Of a stretch of 64,000 nt of DNA, positions 55,787-64,000 are shown piece after piece. Positions within the stretch are counted from its first letter, which is position 1. Each line of letters starts with the position of its first letter. This DNA comes from Flavobacteriaceae bacterium. Lineage in GTDB: Bacteria; Bacteroidota; Bacteroidia; Flavobacteriales; Weeksellaceae. Both the position numbers and the translations under genes were made by a program. The stretch is taken from the NCBI GenBank assembly GCA_030538275.1, contig JAUNUH010000009.1:69582-133581 (forward strand), in the 5' to 3' direction. Below the pieces are notes generated by a model that was not told the origin of the DNA, ran no database searches, and was given only the letters and a program-made list of their open reading frames with translations.

Positions 55787-56884
55787 CTAGCTAAAAGCCC
55801 TACGTAAATATAAAATTAAAGTGATGATGCCAAACACAATATTTGAAAGCCAAACCGCCAAAAACGGACTCAACCCACCTACATTGGCAACCACTTTACT
55901 GGCTTCGTTTCCAAAAATATAGATAAACGCCATCACAATCCCAATAGCCAGATTCAATCCAGTTCCGCCTCGACGCTTTTGAGAAGCCAATGAAAGCGCC
56001 AGCAAAGTGAGAATAATGGATGAAAATGGCAAACTCGTGCGTTGATACAACTCATTGAGATATACACTAATGCTGGCAGAACCCTTGAAGCGTTCACGGT
56101 CGATAAATTTACGCAACTCGGGCGAGTTCATTGTCTCTGCCACATATCCCTCTGGCAACAACTCATCAGGAGAAACGCTAAATCGCTGTTCCATCCTATT
56201 GCCCCAACGCAGTGAATCTGTCCCTTGCTCGGTAACACTGCGTTCGTAAAAATTATTTAAACGATAAATAGAATCCTTTTCATCCCAAATCAAATCATTG
56301 GCACGTAGGGAATAAATCAACTCATTCCCATCGAATTTCTGATATAAAAAGCCACTTCCATTACTGGTTCTACGATTGTAATTGTGAAGAAAAATATACT
56401 CATCTGGCGAAATCTGTGAAGCAATAGGCCGACCTTTATAATACTCATGCTCCTGAGCAGAAGGTTGCATATATGTATAGAAATATTCATTTTTTTTCAC
56501 ATTGGCTTGCGGTAGAAAAAAATGATTCACAACAAATGAAATTCCGCCAATCAAAATAGCCACACACAAATAGGGCCAGGTTAATCGAAAAAAACTCATT
56601 CCACCCGAAGTCATTGCCACAACTTCGGTATTATTCGTCATTCGAGATGTGAAATAAATAGCCGATATGAATACAGCAATCGGTAAAAATGTATTTACAA
56701 TCCATAATATAAAAAATGGATAATAATGTATCAATGCTTCAAAGGCTGTAGAGCCGTTGTCCTGGAGTTTACTTATCCGTTGGCTGAGGTCTATTACCAA
56801 GACCACCAGAGCCAAAAGGGTAGTCATAAATACAAAAGTACCCAAGAAATTGCGAATGATATATCGATCGAGAATCTTAATCAA
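55787..56884 (-). CDS. LptF/LptG-family LPS export permease
   Basis: A 365-residue inner-membrane protein of the YjgP/YjgQ family, part of the LptB2FG ABC transporter that extracts lipopolysaccharide for export. N-terminal ILDRYIIRNFLGTFVFMT, FTSRMTNNTEVVAMTSGGMS and three C-terminal helices are typical, with a periplasmic jellyroll-like region between (residues 120-260). The ATG at 56923 would add residues overlapping tgt; the natural start is the TTG at 56884, giving MIKILDRYII and a 4-bp TTGA overlap with the tgt stop. Only one of the two permeases is encoded here. Confidence 0.9.
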   Translation of the reverse strand: MIKILDRYIIRNFLGTFVFMTTLLALVVLVIDLSQRISKLQDNGSTAFEALIHYYPFFILWIVNTFLPIAVFISAIYFTSRMTNNTEVVAMTSGGMSFFRLTWPYLCVAILIGGISFVVNHFFLPQANVKKNEYFYTYMQPSAQEHEYYKGRPIASQISPDEYIFLHNYNRRTSNGSGFLYQKFDGNELIYSLRANDLIWDEKDSIYRLNNFYERSVTEQGTDSLRWGNRMEQRFSVSPDELLPEGYVAETMNSPELRKFIDRERFKGSASISVYLNELYQRTSLPFSSIILTLLALSLASQKRRGGTGLNLAIGIVMAFIYIFGNEASKVVANVGGLSPFLAVWLSNIVFGIITLILYLRRAFS

Positions 56885-58011
56885 AGCTTTTGTTTTAAAA
56901 CAGGAACCATGCGGTTTTTCCAATCCATAAAATCACCCATTTCTATATGTTCACGCGCCTCACGCATCAATTCCAGGTAGAATGCCAGATTGTGTACAGA
57001 TGCAATTTGTTTGCCCAAATACTCATTAGACACAAACAAATGTCGTACATAGGCTTTCGAATATTGCCGATCTACAAGCGATGTTCCGTTTTCGTCCAAC
57101 ATAGAAAAATCATCTTTCCACTTCGCATTTTTCATATTCATTACACCATTTCGGGTAAAAATCTGGCCATTTCTGGCATTACGGGTCGGCATCACACAAT
57201 CAAACATATCCACGCCTAGCGCAATACATTCTAGCAAGTTCCAAGGCGTTCCAACGCCCATCAAATACCTGGGCTTATCCTTTGGCAAAATTCCGCAAAC
57301 CAACTCTGTAATTTCATACATCACATCCTCTGGCTCACCAACGCTTAGCCCACCAATGGCGTTTCCGTCTGCACCAAAATTCGCAATAAATTCTGCCGAT
57401 TCTATACGCAAATCTCGAAATGAATTCCCCTGAACAATAGGAAATAAAGTTTGCTCATAACCATACAAAGGCGGATTTTCAGACAACCATTTTCGGCAAC
57501 GCTCTACCCAACGATGCGTCACGTGCATCGCCCGCTTGGCATCATGATATTCTGCCGGAATACCCGTCAATTCATCAAAAGCCATAATAATGTCCGCACC
57601 TATATTACGCTGAATTTCCATAGAATACTCTGGCGTAAACATATGATAAGAACCATCAATATGTGATTGAAAACGAACACCTTCCTCGCTCACCCTACGA
57701 ATATCCGATAAGGAATAAACCTGAAACCCACCAGAATCCGTTAAAATTGGCCTGTCCCAATTCATAAATTGATGCAAACCACCCGCTTGATGCAGAACAT
57801 CAATCCCTGGCCGCAAATACAAATGATAGGTATTCCCCAAAATAATTTGTGCCTTCACATCTTCACGCAACTCATGTTGATGCACAGCTTTCACGCTGGC
57901 AACCGTACCTACAGGCATGAAAATAGGAGTCTGCACAACCCCATGTGCCGTTGTGAATTCGCCTGTGCGTGCTGCAGAATGCACGTCTTTTGTAAGAATT
58001 GTAAAATCCAT
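56881..58011 (-). CDS. tgt: tRNA-guanine transglycosylase
   Basis: A 376-residue enzyme that exchanges the wobble guanine of certain tRNAs for preQ1 in queuosine synthesis. Signatures: GVVQTPIFMPVGTVASV, LTDSGGFQVYSL with the catalytic Asp, GGLSVGEP, and MPTRNARNG near the nucleophile and zinc region. The start at 58011 gives the family N-terminus MDFTILTKD; the longer frame to 58107 is rejected because it runs through palindromic repeat copy C. A -7 box TATCTTTG on the minus strand (58019-58026) ends 7 nt before the ATG. Confidence 0.97.
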   Translation of the reverse strand: MDFTILTKDVHSAARTGEFTTAHGVVQTPIFMPVGTVASVKAVHQHELREDVKAQIILGNTYHLYLRPGIDVLHQAGGLHQFMNWDRPILTDSGGFQVYSLSDIRRVSEEGVRFQSHIDGSYHMFTPEYSMEIQRNIGADIIMAFDELTGIPAEYHDAKRAMHVTHRWVERCRKWLSENPPLYGYEQTLFPIVQGNSFRDLRIESAEFIANFGADGNAIGGLSVGEPEDVMYEITELVCGILPKDKPRYLMGVGTPWNLLECIALGVDMFDCVMPTRNARNGQIFTRNGVMNMKNAKWKDDFSMLDENGTSLVDRQYSKAYVRHLFVSNEYLGKQIASVHNLAFYLELMREAREHIEMGDFMDWKNRMVPVLKQKL

Positions 58012-58057
58012 AAAGCCGCAAAGATAATTCAAATTTGTTTTTATTTTTTGGGCAACT

Positions 58058-58260
58058 CCTGCCTCGTCAAAGCTATTAAAACTTTGGCCAGAATTTTTTG
58101 ATTCCAAACGGCTTTGACGAGGCAGGACCGCGCTATCCCCTACAATCTTTGCCAGCGCGCTTTTTTCTTAGCTCTCCTTCGATATTTTACTACATCCATG
58201 TCCATGAACCGCCCTTGCAACACCAGACGGCTGGCAAAGGATTTCCGGTACTATCGCTGT
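58058..58260 (-). repeat. Large palindromic repeat element, copy C
   Basis: On the minus strand the order is: left box GATAGTACC, two variable bases, AAATCCTTTG (58235-58255); a stem whose base is 58144-58156 with 58230-58243 (CTTTGCCAGC against GCTGGCAAAG); right box GGCAAAGATTG then AGGGGATAGCGCG (58129-58153); then a perfect 16-bp inverted repeat CCTGCCTCGTCAAAGC (58058-58073 with 58111-58126). Left box matches copy B at 19 of 21 positions, right box at 23 of 25. Short open frames here are not genes. The 58261-58526 remainder is AT-rich without a gene. Confidence 0.85.
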
Positions 58261-58526
58261 TGCGGCCACCCCAAATATGCCCACTTTGAACCCGAAAGTA
58301 AAATCTATTGAAATCAATTTAGTTCAGAATGAAATTTATCTGTTTTTCAAAATCAATAAGTTAATTTCTCGTTAAAGATCGTCGAATTTATTATTATTGC
58401 TTCAATAATTTTAAAAAAATAATATGAATCGGTTATTACTACTTCTATTTGTTTTTGTTGGAAGTTATGTTTTTTCCATTGATTAAATTCTGTATTAATT
58501 TCTTGATTATTTAAATAAATCTGAAA

Positions 58527-59330
58527 ATGTTGCGTCTTATACGGCTTTTTATTTTGCTTTTTGGGTTTACGGGAATTAAAGCTCAGTTTTCTGAGGTGAT
58601 TTATGACACCCGAATTAACCGAAATGAGATAGTTTTTAGCGAACAAGCAGATTATATTTTACGATTCGATGCTAACAAAACCCTGTACGAACCTGTGAAT
58701 AGAGCCTTATGGGATCAAATGCTTTTCAAAGACAATTTGATTCAAACCAATGATAATTCTGCTTTATTATATTTATAAAATAAAAGAAATAATTCTAGCA
58801 GAATTGTTCATTTAGACATTGTTTATTCTGATTATAAATCAAATAAACGTTTTTTTCAAACGGCTGCTGCCAGAGTTTGGCTGGTAAAAGAAGAAATCCA
58901 ACCGATAAAATGGAATATTATTCAGGATTTAGATAGTATAATTCTGGAACAGCCTGTGCAAAAAGCTATGGCTCAATATCGGGGCAGAACCTATGAAGCC
59001 AGGTTTGCACCAGAAATAGCCAGTCCCTACGGTCCATGGAAAATGCAAGGATTGCCCGGGTTAATTTTGTCTGTTCGTACTTTGGATGGTTATTTTTCAT
59101 CAGATGCAGTGAAGTTAATCAACAATACGAAAAAACACGCTATAACAAATCCTTATGCAGCCCTATCCGTCAGAACTTTGCAGGAATTTAAGAAGGATTT
59201 ACGCGAACATTATTTATTTTTAGCCAAAAATGCAGCAGCAAAAAATCCAGATGGCGGAACCTATAAAATTAATTTTTTTGGTGATCAATTAGAAGATTTT
59301 GATATCGATGCTGTTGATTTTGAATATTAG
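58527..59330 (+). pseudogene. GLPGLI-family protein gene with in-frame stop
   Basis: The frame starts with a signal peptide (MLRLIRLFILLFGFTGIKAQ) and continues to EFSEVIYDTR-type beta strands, is stopped by TAA at 58776-58778, and is then open again in the same phase for 183 codons. The downstream part contains the family region: FRGR-like YRGRTYEARFAPEIASPYG, WKMQGLPGLILSV (the GLPGLI box) and FKKDLREHYLF. GLPGLI proteins are secreted Bacteroidota proteins of unknown function, often next to a receptor-like gene as here. The single TAA makes this a probable pseudogene, or a truncated 83-residue product. Confidence 0.8.
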
Positions 59331-59332
59331 GA

Positions 59333-59683
59333 TTGAAAAAGCTGATTTTTATTTTTTGTGTACTATTTTCTGGAAATATTTATAATTATAGCCAAACCAT
59401 TTCTGGAACATTAACCAATGAAAAAGCTGAAGCATTACAGGGAATTCTCAATGTAATGCAGGATTCTGACAGTACGCGTATCAGTGAATACACAATAATT
59501 CATCAAGGTCATTTTGAATTAAAATTAACTCAATCCTATGAGGTTTTGAGGTTACAATTCCGTTTTATTCACAAAAATTCAACCCATATTTCCGTACAGT
59601 TCAATTTTCTATTCCATGCCTATACGCCTCAGTTTCTTTTTCATTTCCATTTCAAAACCAAAAATTTACCCCAAAAGACTTGA
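59333..59683 (+). pseudogene. Carboxypeptidase-regulatory/receptor-type gene, N-terminal fragment
   Basis: A TTG-initiated frame two bases after the GLPGLI stop. It encodes a signal peptide (KKLIFIFCVLFSGNIYNYSQ) and the start of a carboxypeptidase-regulatory-like domain (TISGTLTNEKAEALQGILNV, ISEYTIIHQGHFELKLTQSY, LRLQF) as found at the N-terminus of the large receptor-like partner of GLPGLI proteins. After about 59555 the frame is a Phe/His-rich sequence unlike any domain, and the remaining several hundred codons are missing. I read this as a truncation by deletion. Confidence 0.68.
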
Positions 59684-59737
59684 CAACGCCTACCCCGATG
59701 TCGTATATTTGCAAACATTTTTAAAAAAATATATCAA

Positions 59738-60793
59738 ATGAAAATGAAAACCTCTGATTTCGACTTCAAATTACCCGAAAAACTACTTGCAGAACGCCCG
59801 GCCAATTATCGCGACGAGGCTAGACTAATGGTAATAGACCGCAAATCAGGCAAAATAGAACACAAACTTTTCAAAGATTTAATCGATTATTTCAACGAAG
59901 ACGATGTGTTAATCATGAACAATACACGTGTTTTTCCTGCACGATTGTTCGGAAATAAAGAAAAAACGGGAGCCAAAATAGAAGTTTTCCTATTGCGTGA
60001 ACTCGACCCAGAAACACGACTTTGGGACGTTTTGGTAGATCCAGCAAGAAAAATACGTATTGGAAACAAACTTTTCTTTGGAGATAATGAAGAACTCGTG
60101 GCAGAAGTGGTAGATAATACAACATCAAGAGGTAGAACACTACGTTTTTTATTTGATGGAAAATATGATGAGTTCAGAAACATTCTTCAAAATCTAGGTA
60201 CAACACCACTTCCAAAATATATCAAACGAGAGGCAGACGAAGAAGATGCAGAAAGATACCAAACCATTTATGCCAAAATAGAAGGCGCCGTTGCTGCTCC
60301 TACCGCAGGTTTGCACTTTTCTAAACACTTGATGAAACGTCTCGAAATCAAAGGTGTAGATTTTACCGAAGTTACATTACATATCGGCCTTGGAACCTTT
60401 GCACCGGTTGAGGTGGAAGATCTTACCAAACACAAAATGGAATCGGAAAGAGCAATCATACCTCAAGCAACTGCAGACCGCGTAAACCGGGCGATTGATG
60501 AAAAAAAGCGAATTTGCGCCATCGGTACCACAACCATGAGAGCTGTAGAATCAGCCGTATCTGCTAATGGTTATTTGAACCCGTTTGAAGGCTGGACCAA
60601 TAAATATATTCACCCGCCTTACGACTTCTCTATCGCAAACTGCATGGTGACCAATTTCCATACACCACGTTCTACCCTGTTGATGATGATTGCAGCATTT
60701 GCAGGCCATGAGTTGATTATGAAAGCCTACAAAGAAGCCGTGAAAGAAGAGTATAAATTCTATTCTTATGGCGACGCAATGCTCATTATTTAA
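59738..60793 (+). CDS. queA: tRNA preQ1 ribosyltransferase-isomerase
   Basis: A 351-residue enzyme that transfers the ribosyl part of SAM to preQ1-tRNA to form epoxyqueuosine. Signatures: IAQRP-like [29 protein letters not shown], the [14 protein letters not shown] motif, THIGLGTF-like [14 protein letters not shown] and [13 protein letters not shown]. With queE and tgt it completes much of the queuosine pathway within this window. An ATG at 59744 is an alternative start. The rlmN gene follows, probably in the same transcript. Confidence 0.97.
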   Translation: MKMKTSDFDFKLPEKLLAERPANYRDEARLMVIDRKSGKIEHKLFKDLIDYFNEDDVLIMNNTRVFPARLFGNKEKTGAKIEVFLLRELDPETRLWDVLVDPARKIRIGNKLFFGDNEELVAEVVDNTTSRGRTLRFLFDGKYDEFRNILQNLGTTPLPKYIKREADEEDAERYQTIYAKIEGAVAAPTAGLHFSKHLMKRLEIKGVDFTEVTLHIGLGTFAPVEVEDLTKHKMESERAIIPQATADRVNRAIDEKKRICAIGTTTMRAVESAVSANGYLNPFEGWTNKYIHPPYDFSIANCMVTNFHTPRSTLLMMIAAFAGHELIMKAYKEAVKEEYKFYSYGDAMLII

Positions 60794-60882
60794 ATAAATT
60801 TGAATTCCACCCAACGCCCAAAAATTTCAGCATCAATTCAAAAAAAGACATCCGACAACTCAATCTGCAGGAACTCACCAAT

Positions 60883-61896
60883 TTGCTGGTAGAAAAAGGC
60901 GAAAAACCCTTTCGTGCCAAGCAAATCTATGAATGGCTGTGGACCAAAAATGCACATACTTTTGACGAAATGACAAGTATTTCCAAAGAACTGCGCAATA
61001 TGTTGTCAGATAATTTTGTCATCAACCCCATTTCTATAGAAGAACACCAAAAAAGCAGCGACGGCACCATCAAAAATGCCGTTCAGCTGTTTGATGGTAA
61101 TGTAGTGGAATCAGTTTTAATTCCAACCGAAAATCGCACCACCGCATGTGTTTCTTCTCAAGTAGGATGTAGTTTGAACTGCTCGTTTTGTGCAACCGCC
61201 AAGTTGAAGCGTATGAGAAATCTTAGCGTAGCAGAAATTGTAGATCAAGTAGCATTGATAGATCGACAAAGCCGCAGCGATTTCAACCGGCCGCTCAGCA
61301 ATATTGTTTTCATGGGCATGGGCGAACCCTTACTCAACTTTGCCAATGTGGTAGAAGCCATTCGCAAAATTACGGCACCCCATCCCAATGGTCTGGGCAT
61401 GTCCCCCAAAAGAATTACCGTTTCTACCTCTGGAATTCCAAAAATGATCGAAAAGCTTGCAGATGAAGACCTGCGCGTAGGCCTGGCGCTCTCGCTTCAT
61501 ACAGCCATCGAAAAGAAACGAAACGAAATTATGCCCTTCAGCGATAAATTCCCGCTAGAGGATATTATCAAAAGTTTACAGTATTGGTACCAGAAAACAC
61601 GCAGTAGAATCACGCTAGAATATATTATTTGGAAAGATATAAACGATACCCAAAAAGATATAGAGGCACTCATCGATTTCTGCAAAAAAGTACCCGTGAA
61701 AGTAAACCTGATTGAATATAATTCAATTGGTGATGAACACTTTCAGCAAGCTGCTCCAGAAGTTACGAATGCCTACATTCAAGCGCTCGAAAAAAACGGA
61801 ATTGTGGTAAATGTACGCCGAAGCCGAGGAAAAGATATAGACGCAGCCTGCGGACAACTGGCCAATAAAAATAAACTGAATCCTATAATAAATTAA
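60883..61896 (+). CDS. rlmN: Dual-specificity rRNA/tRNA adenine-C2 methyltransferase; start unresolved
   Basis: A radical SAM methylase that methylates A2503 of 23S rRNA and A37 of some tRNAs. The cluster motif is CSLNCSFC, and GEKPFRAKQIYEWLW, FMGMGEPLLN and the late AACGQL cysteine are typical. The coordinates give the first TTG in frame, but family proteins begin about 14 residues earlier (KKDIRQLNLQELTNL is encoded from 60841). Between the last upstream stop (60754) and 60883 there is no ATG, GTG or TTG in this frame. The true start may be a rare codon (e.g. ATC at 60832) or a TTG at 60800 in another phase, joined by a shift at the A7 run 60840-60846. Confidence 0.9.
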   Translation: MLVEKGEKPFRAKQIYEWLWTKNAHTFDEMTSISKELRNMLSDNFVINPISIEEHQKSSDGTIKNAVQLFDGNVVESVLIPTENRTTACVSSQVGCSLNCSFCATAKLKRMRNLSVAEIVDQVALIDRQSRSDFNRPLSNIVFMGMGEPLLNFANVVEAIRKITAPHPNGLGMSPKRITVSTSGIPKMIEKLADEDLRVGLALSLHTAIEKKRNEIMPFSDKFPLEDIIKSLQYWYQKTRSRITLEYIIWKDINDTQKDIEALIDFCKKVPVKVNLIEYNSIGDEHFQQAAPEVTNAYIQALEKNGIVVNVRRSRGKDIDAACGQLANKNKLNPIIN

Positions 61897-62023
61897 AGAT
61901 TCACCATACATTTTCAATTCAAAAGGATTTAATAAATGGGCTTTTGGATAAAAATGTACAATTTTGAATTCATAGCGGTTTTCTCAATGCTAAATTACTT
62001 AAATTTGTTGTTCATTTGAATTC

Positions 62024-62938
62024 ATGATAAAAAAACTTTTCCCGCTTGTATGTTTGTTGCTTGCGTTCAACGCATGCACAACCCAAATGCAACAATTATC
62101 TCAAAATGATTTTGTGGAATTAAACCGTAATTTTTTATCGGACCAACTGGTCGAAATCTCATCATTAAATTACCAAAACGGCATATTTTCTGGCATCAAT
62201 GATAGTGGAGGAGAACCCATAATTTATTTTTTTACAGAAGAAAATCCCGAAAAAATTTACCACAGCATCCATCTTTCCAATGCATCCAATAGGGATTGGG
62301 AAGCCATGACCATGTCAGATTCCTTGGTTTTTGTTGGAGACCATGGAAACAATCGTGGAAATCGTAAAGATTTGAAAATCTATTATTTCCCCAAAAGTAA
62401 AATCGATTTCAACCATCCCAACCAAAAGGTGATAACGGATACAATTTCATTTTTTTATCCCGAACAACAAGATTATTCCAAACAAACTCATCAACATGAT
62501 TACGACGCCGAGGCATTGGTTTGGCTCAATAATAAATTACATCTTTTTACCAAAGAATGGAAAAGTAACAAAACAAGACACTTTACACTGGATTTGGTAA
62601 AAGGCGTGCAGCCCGCTTGGCTTGTAGAATCTTTTGATATCGGCTTTTTGGTCACAGGTGCAGGTTTATACAAATTAGATAATGATAATACAAGACTAGG
62701 ATTAATCGGTTATACACAAGATGGAGAAGTGTTTTTACAGCTGTTTGACTTCAAAAATACAGATGTAAAATGGCTCCAAAATCCTAAATCAAGAATTTTC
62801 CTCGGGAATTCTGGAGACTTGGGGCAGGTAGAAGGCATCGCGTTCAAAAATGAAAACGAAATTTGTTTTTCTGCCGAAAAATTAAAATGGGGAGAAAAAA
62901 CACAGAATCAAAACCTTACCTGCATCCAATTAAAATAA
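62024..62938 (+). CDS. Predicted beta-propeller lipoprotein, unknown function
   Basis: A 304-residue lipoprotein with signal peptide ending FNAC (Cys18). The mature part is rich in short strands with repeated acidic turns: SGINDSGGEPIIYFF, RDWEAMTMSDSLVFVGDHGN, QHDYDAEALVWLNNKLHLFT, LGQVEGIAFKNENEICFSAE. The pattern resembles a periplasmic beta propeller (phytase- or SdiA-regulated-like), which is an inference from form only. It lies 4 bp before the polyprenyl synthase gene and is likely co-transcribed. Confidence 0.7.
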   Translation: MIKKLFPLVCLLLAFNACTTQMQQLSQNDFVELNRNFLSDQLVEISSLNYQNGIFSGINDSGGEPIIYFFTEENPEKIYHSIHLSNASNRDWEAMTMSDSLVFVGDHGNNRGNRKDLKIYYFPKSKIDFNHPNQKVITDTISFFYPEQQDYSKQTHQHDYDAEALVWLNNKLHLFTKEWKSNKTRHFTLDLVKGVQPAWLVESFDIGFLVTGAGLYKLDNDNTRLGLIGYTQDGEVFLQLFDFKNTDVKWLQNPKSRIFLGNSGDLGQVEGIAFKNENEICFSAEKLKWGEKTQNQNLTCIQLK

Positions 62939-62942
62939 TCCC

Positions 62943-63920
62943 TTGGCAAAAACTACCGAAATTATCAAAGCGCCCATCGCCGAAGAAATGAAAATCTTCG
63001 AGAAAAAATTCTATGGCGCAATGAAAACAAACGTGTCGCTGCTCGACCGCATCATGCAATACATCGTGCGCCGAAAAGGCAAACAAATGAGACCCATGTT
63101 CGTTTTCCTCACCGCCAAACTCATCGGCCAAACCACAGAACGCACCTACCGCGGCGCATCCATGATCGAGCTCATCCACACCGCCACACTCGTACACGAC
63201 GACGTGGTAGACGACAGCAATATGCGGCGCGGATTCTTCTCTATCAATGCCCTCTGGAAAAACAAAATCGCCGTCTTGGTAGGCGATTACCTCCTGTCCA
63301 AAAGCGTTTTATTAGCCACCGAAAACAAGGATTTTGACCTGCTCACCGTCGTCTCTACCGCCATTCGCGAAATGAGCGAAGGCGAACTCCTGCAAATCGA
63401 AAAAGCCAGAAATCTCGATATTACCGAAGAAATTTACTTCGAAATCATACGCCAAAAAACCGCAACCCTCATCGCCGCCTGTTGTGAGGCAGGCGCACGC
63501 TCCGTAGGTTGTACAGAAGAAATTGCCGCCAAAATGAACCGCTTCGGCGAACTCGTAGGCATCGCATTCCAAATCAAAGACGATTTATTCGATTACACCA
63601 GCACAAATTTAATCGGAAAACCCATCGGCATCGACATCAAAGAACAAAAAATGACCTTGCCCCTCATTTACAGCATCAATACCGCCAGCCCAACCGAGAA
63701 AAAATGGCTTATTCGGTCCGTAAAAAAACATAACCATAACAAAAAACGCGTCAACGAAGTCATCGAATACGTCAAAACCCACGGTGGACTCAACTATGCC
63801 CGCCAAGCCATGTACGACTACCGCGACAAAGCCCTGCGCATCCTCGACGAATTCCCGGATTCAGAAGCCAATCAATCACTTCGCACCCTTTTGAATTACG
63901 TCGTAGAGCGCAAACATTAA
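62943..63920 (+). CDS. Long-chain polyprenyl diphosphate synthase
   Basis: A 325-residue trans-prenyltransferase. First Asp-rich motif HDDVVDDS (Asp86-Asp90), GKQMRPMF upstream for substrate binding, and the second motif FQIKDDLFDY (about 215). It condenses farnesyl diphosphate with IPP to make the side chain of menaquinone or a similar quinone. The start is TTG (62943), since no ATG precedes the conserved region. The gene looks more GC-rich, with many C-ending codons, than its neighbours. Confidence 0.92.
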   Translation: MAKTTEIIKAPIAEEMKIFEKKFYGAMKTNVSLLDRIMQYIVRRKGKQMRPMFVFLTAKLIGQTTERTYRGASMIELIHTATLVHDDVVDDSNMRRGFFSINALWKNKIAVLVGDYLLSKSVLLATENKDFDLLTVVSTAIREMSEGELLQIEKARNLDITEEIYFEIIRQKTATLIAACCEAGARSVGCTEEIAAKMNRFGELVGIAFQIKDDLFDYTSTNLIGKPIGIDIKEQKMTLPLIYSINTASPTEKKWLIRSVKKHNHNKKRVNEVIEYVKTHGGLNYARQAMYDYRDKALRILDEFPDSEANQSLRTLLNYVVERKH

Positions 63921-63947
63921 TTTACATTTTGTTTTATAATTTTTTTT

Positions 63948-64000
63948 TGGGCGGCTAATCCGGCTGTACGCTATATCCCACGGCCTGTATGCTTAGAAAA
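63948..64000 (-). repeat. Large palindromic repeat element, copy D (cut by window edge)
   Basis: The last 39 bases (63962-64000, from GGCTGTACGCTATATC to GTATGCTTAGAAAA) match the reverse complement of copy A (11089-11127) at 33 of 39 positions. This is the right box and the right stem arm of copy A; the other arm and left box should lie beyond the window. It follows the polyprenyl synthase gene. Confidence 0.8.

Noticed and set aside
58098..58311. Short plus-strand frames near the tgt 5' end
   Set aside because: They lie in palindromic repeat copy C and have no domain or start signal.
58353..58646. 97-codon minus-strand frame beginning MFAKNYLISVNS
   Set aside because: It is antisense to the start of the GLPGLI gene and low in complexity (Lys/Asn/Ile-rich).

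Overview
The window looks like chromosomal DNA of a low-GC member of the Bacteroidota, class Flavobacteriia. I lean towards the Weeksellaceae/Flavobacteriaceae but cannot fix the genus. Support comes from promoters of the TAnnTTTG (-7) type, few Shine-Dalgarno sequences, F1-ATPase beta and epsilon genes away from the rest of the ATP synthase, a DUF3276/PUR protein, an IPExxxVDY protein beside rnc and pyk, GLPGLI and TonB-dependent receptor genes, and many signal peptides ending in AQ.

Layout. 1-4630: engB (partial), an alpha/beta hydrolase and the thrS-infC-rpmI-rplT translation operon, all on the minus strand; infC appears to start with ATT. 4846-10944: a large TPR protein, a plugless TonB-receptor-like barrel, an App1-type phosphatase and a small unknown protein. 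10990-12743: a large palindromic repeat, then a persulfide dioxygenase-rhodanese fusion. 12804-15138: wreckage of a type III restriction-modification system. 15387-17364: queE, folD and a small membrane protein. 17508-19780: a TPP riboswitch and the TonB-dependent receptor it should control. 19992-26309: a secreted protein and a LytTR signalling locus (response regulator, degenerate LytS-like kinase, Tic20-like membrane protein, small lipoprotein, intact TPR-LytS kinase), followed by a SpoU methyltransferase. 26469-38113: lipoprotein, yicC-gmk, xerD, S41 protease, dCMP deaminase, haem-type receptor, and acpP-fabF-rnc-IPExxxVDY-pyk. 38324-50922: pckA, hflX, a second palindromic repeat, atpDC, ribF, a PUR protein, a secreted protein, an MBL hydrolase, two unknown proteins and an ABC exporter. 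51101-54421: an FUSC membrane protein and a BlaI-BlaR1 pair. 54774-58011: tRNA-Val, a TPR-like protein, lptF/G and tgt. 58058-59683: a third palindromic repeat and a decayed GLPGLI/receptor locus. 59738-64000: queA, rlmN, a lipoprotein, a polyprenyl synthase and the edge of a fourth palindromic repeat.

Three regulatory structures stand out. (1) Between the LytTR regulator gene and the Tic20-like gene lie six copies of a 14-bp site. They form two mirror-image arrays of three with 20-21 bp spacing, each array 29 bp from a -7-like box. They match the known LytTR recognition pattern and suggest one bidirectional operator. (2) The blaI promoter has a TTG-N20-TACATTTG core overlaid by three 14-bp palindromes of ACTAA-type. 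(3) Four large palindromic repeats share conserved end boxes and a common architecture; I know of no named family for them.

Gene decay is also visible: a mod gene with one in-frame TAA, a res gene reduced to its 3' end, a GLPGLI gene with one in-frame TAA, and a receptor gene cut to its N-terminus. No rRNA, CRISPR array, prophage or intact transposase gene was seen.
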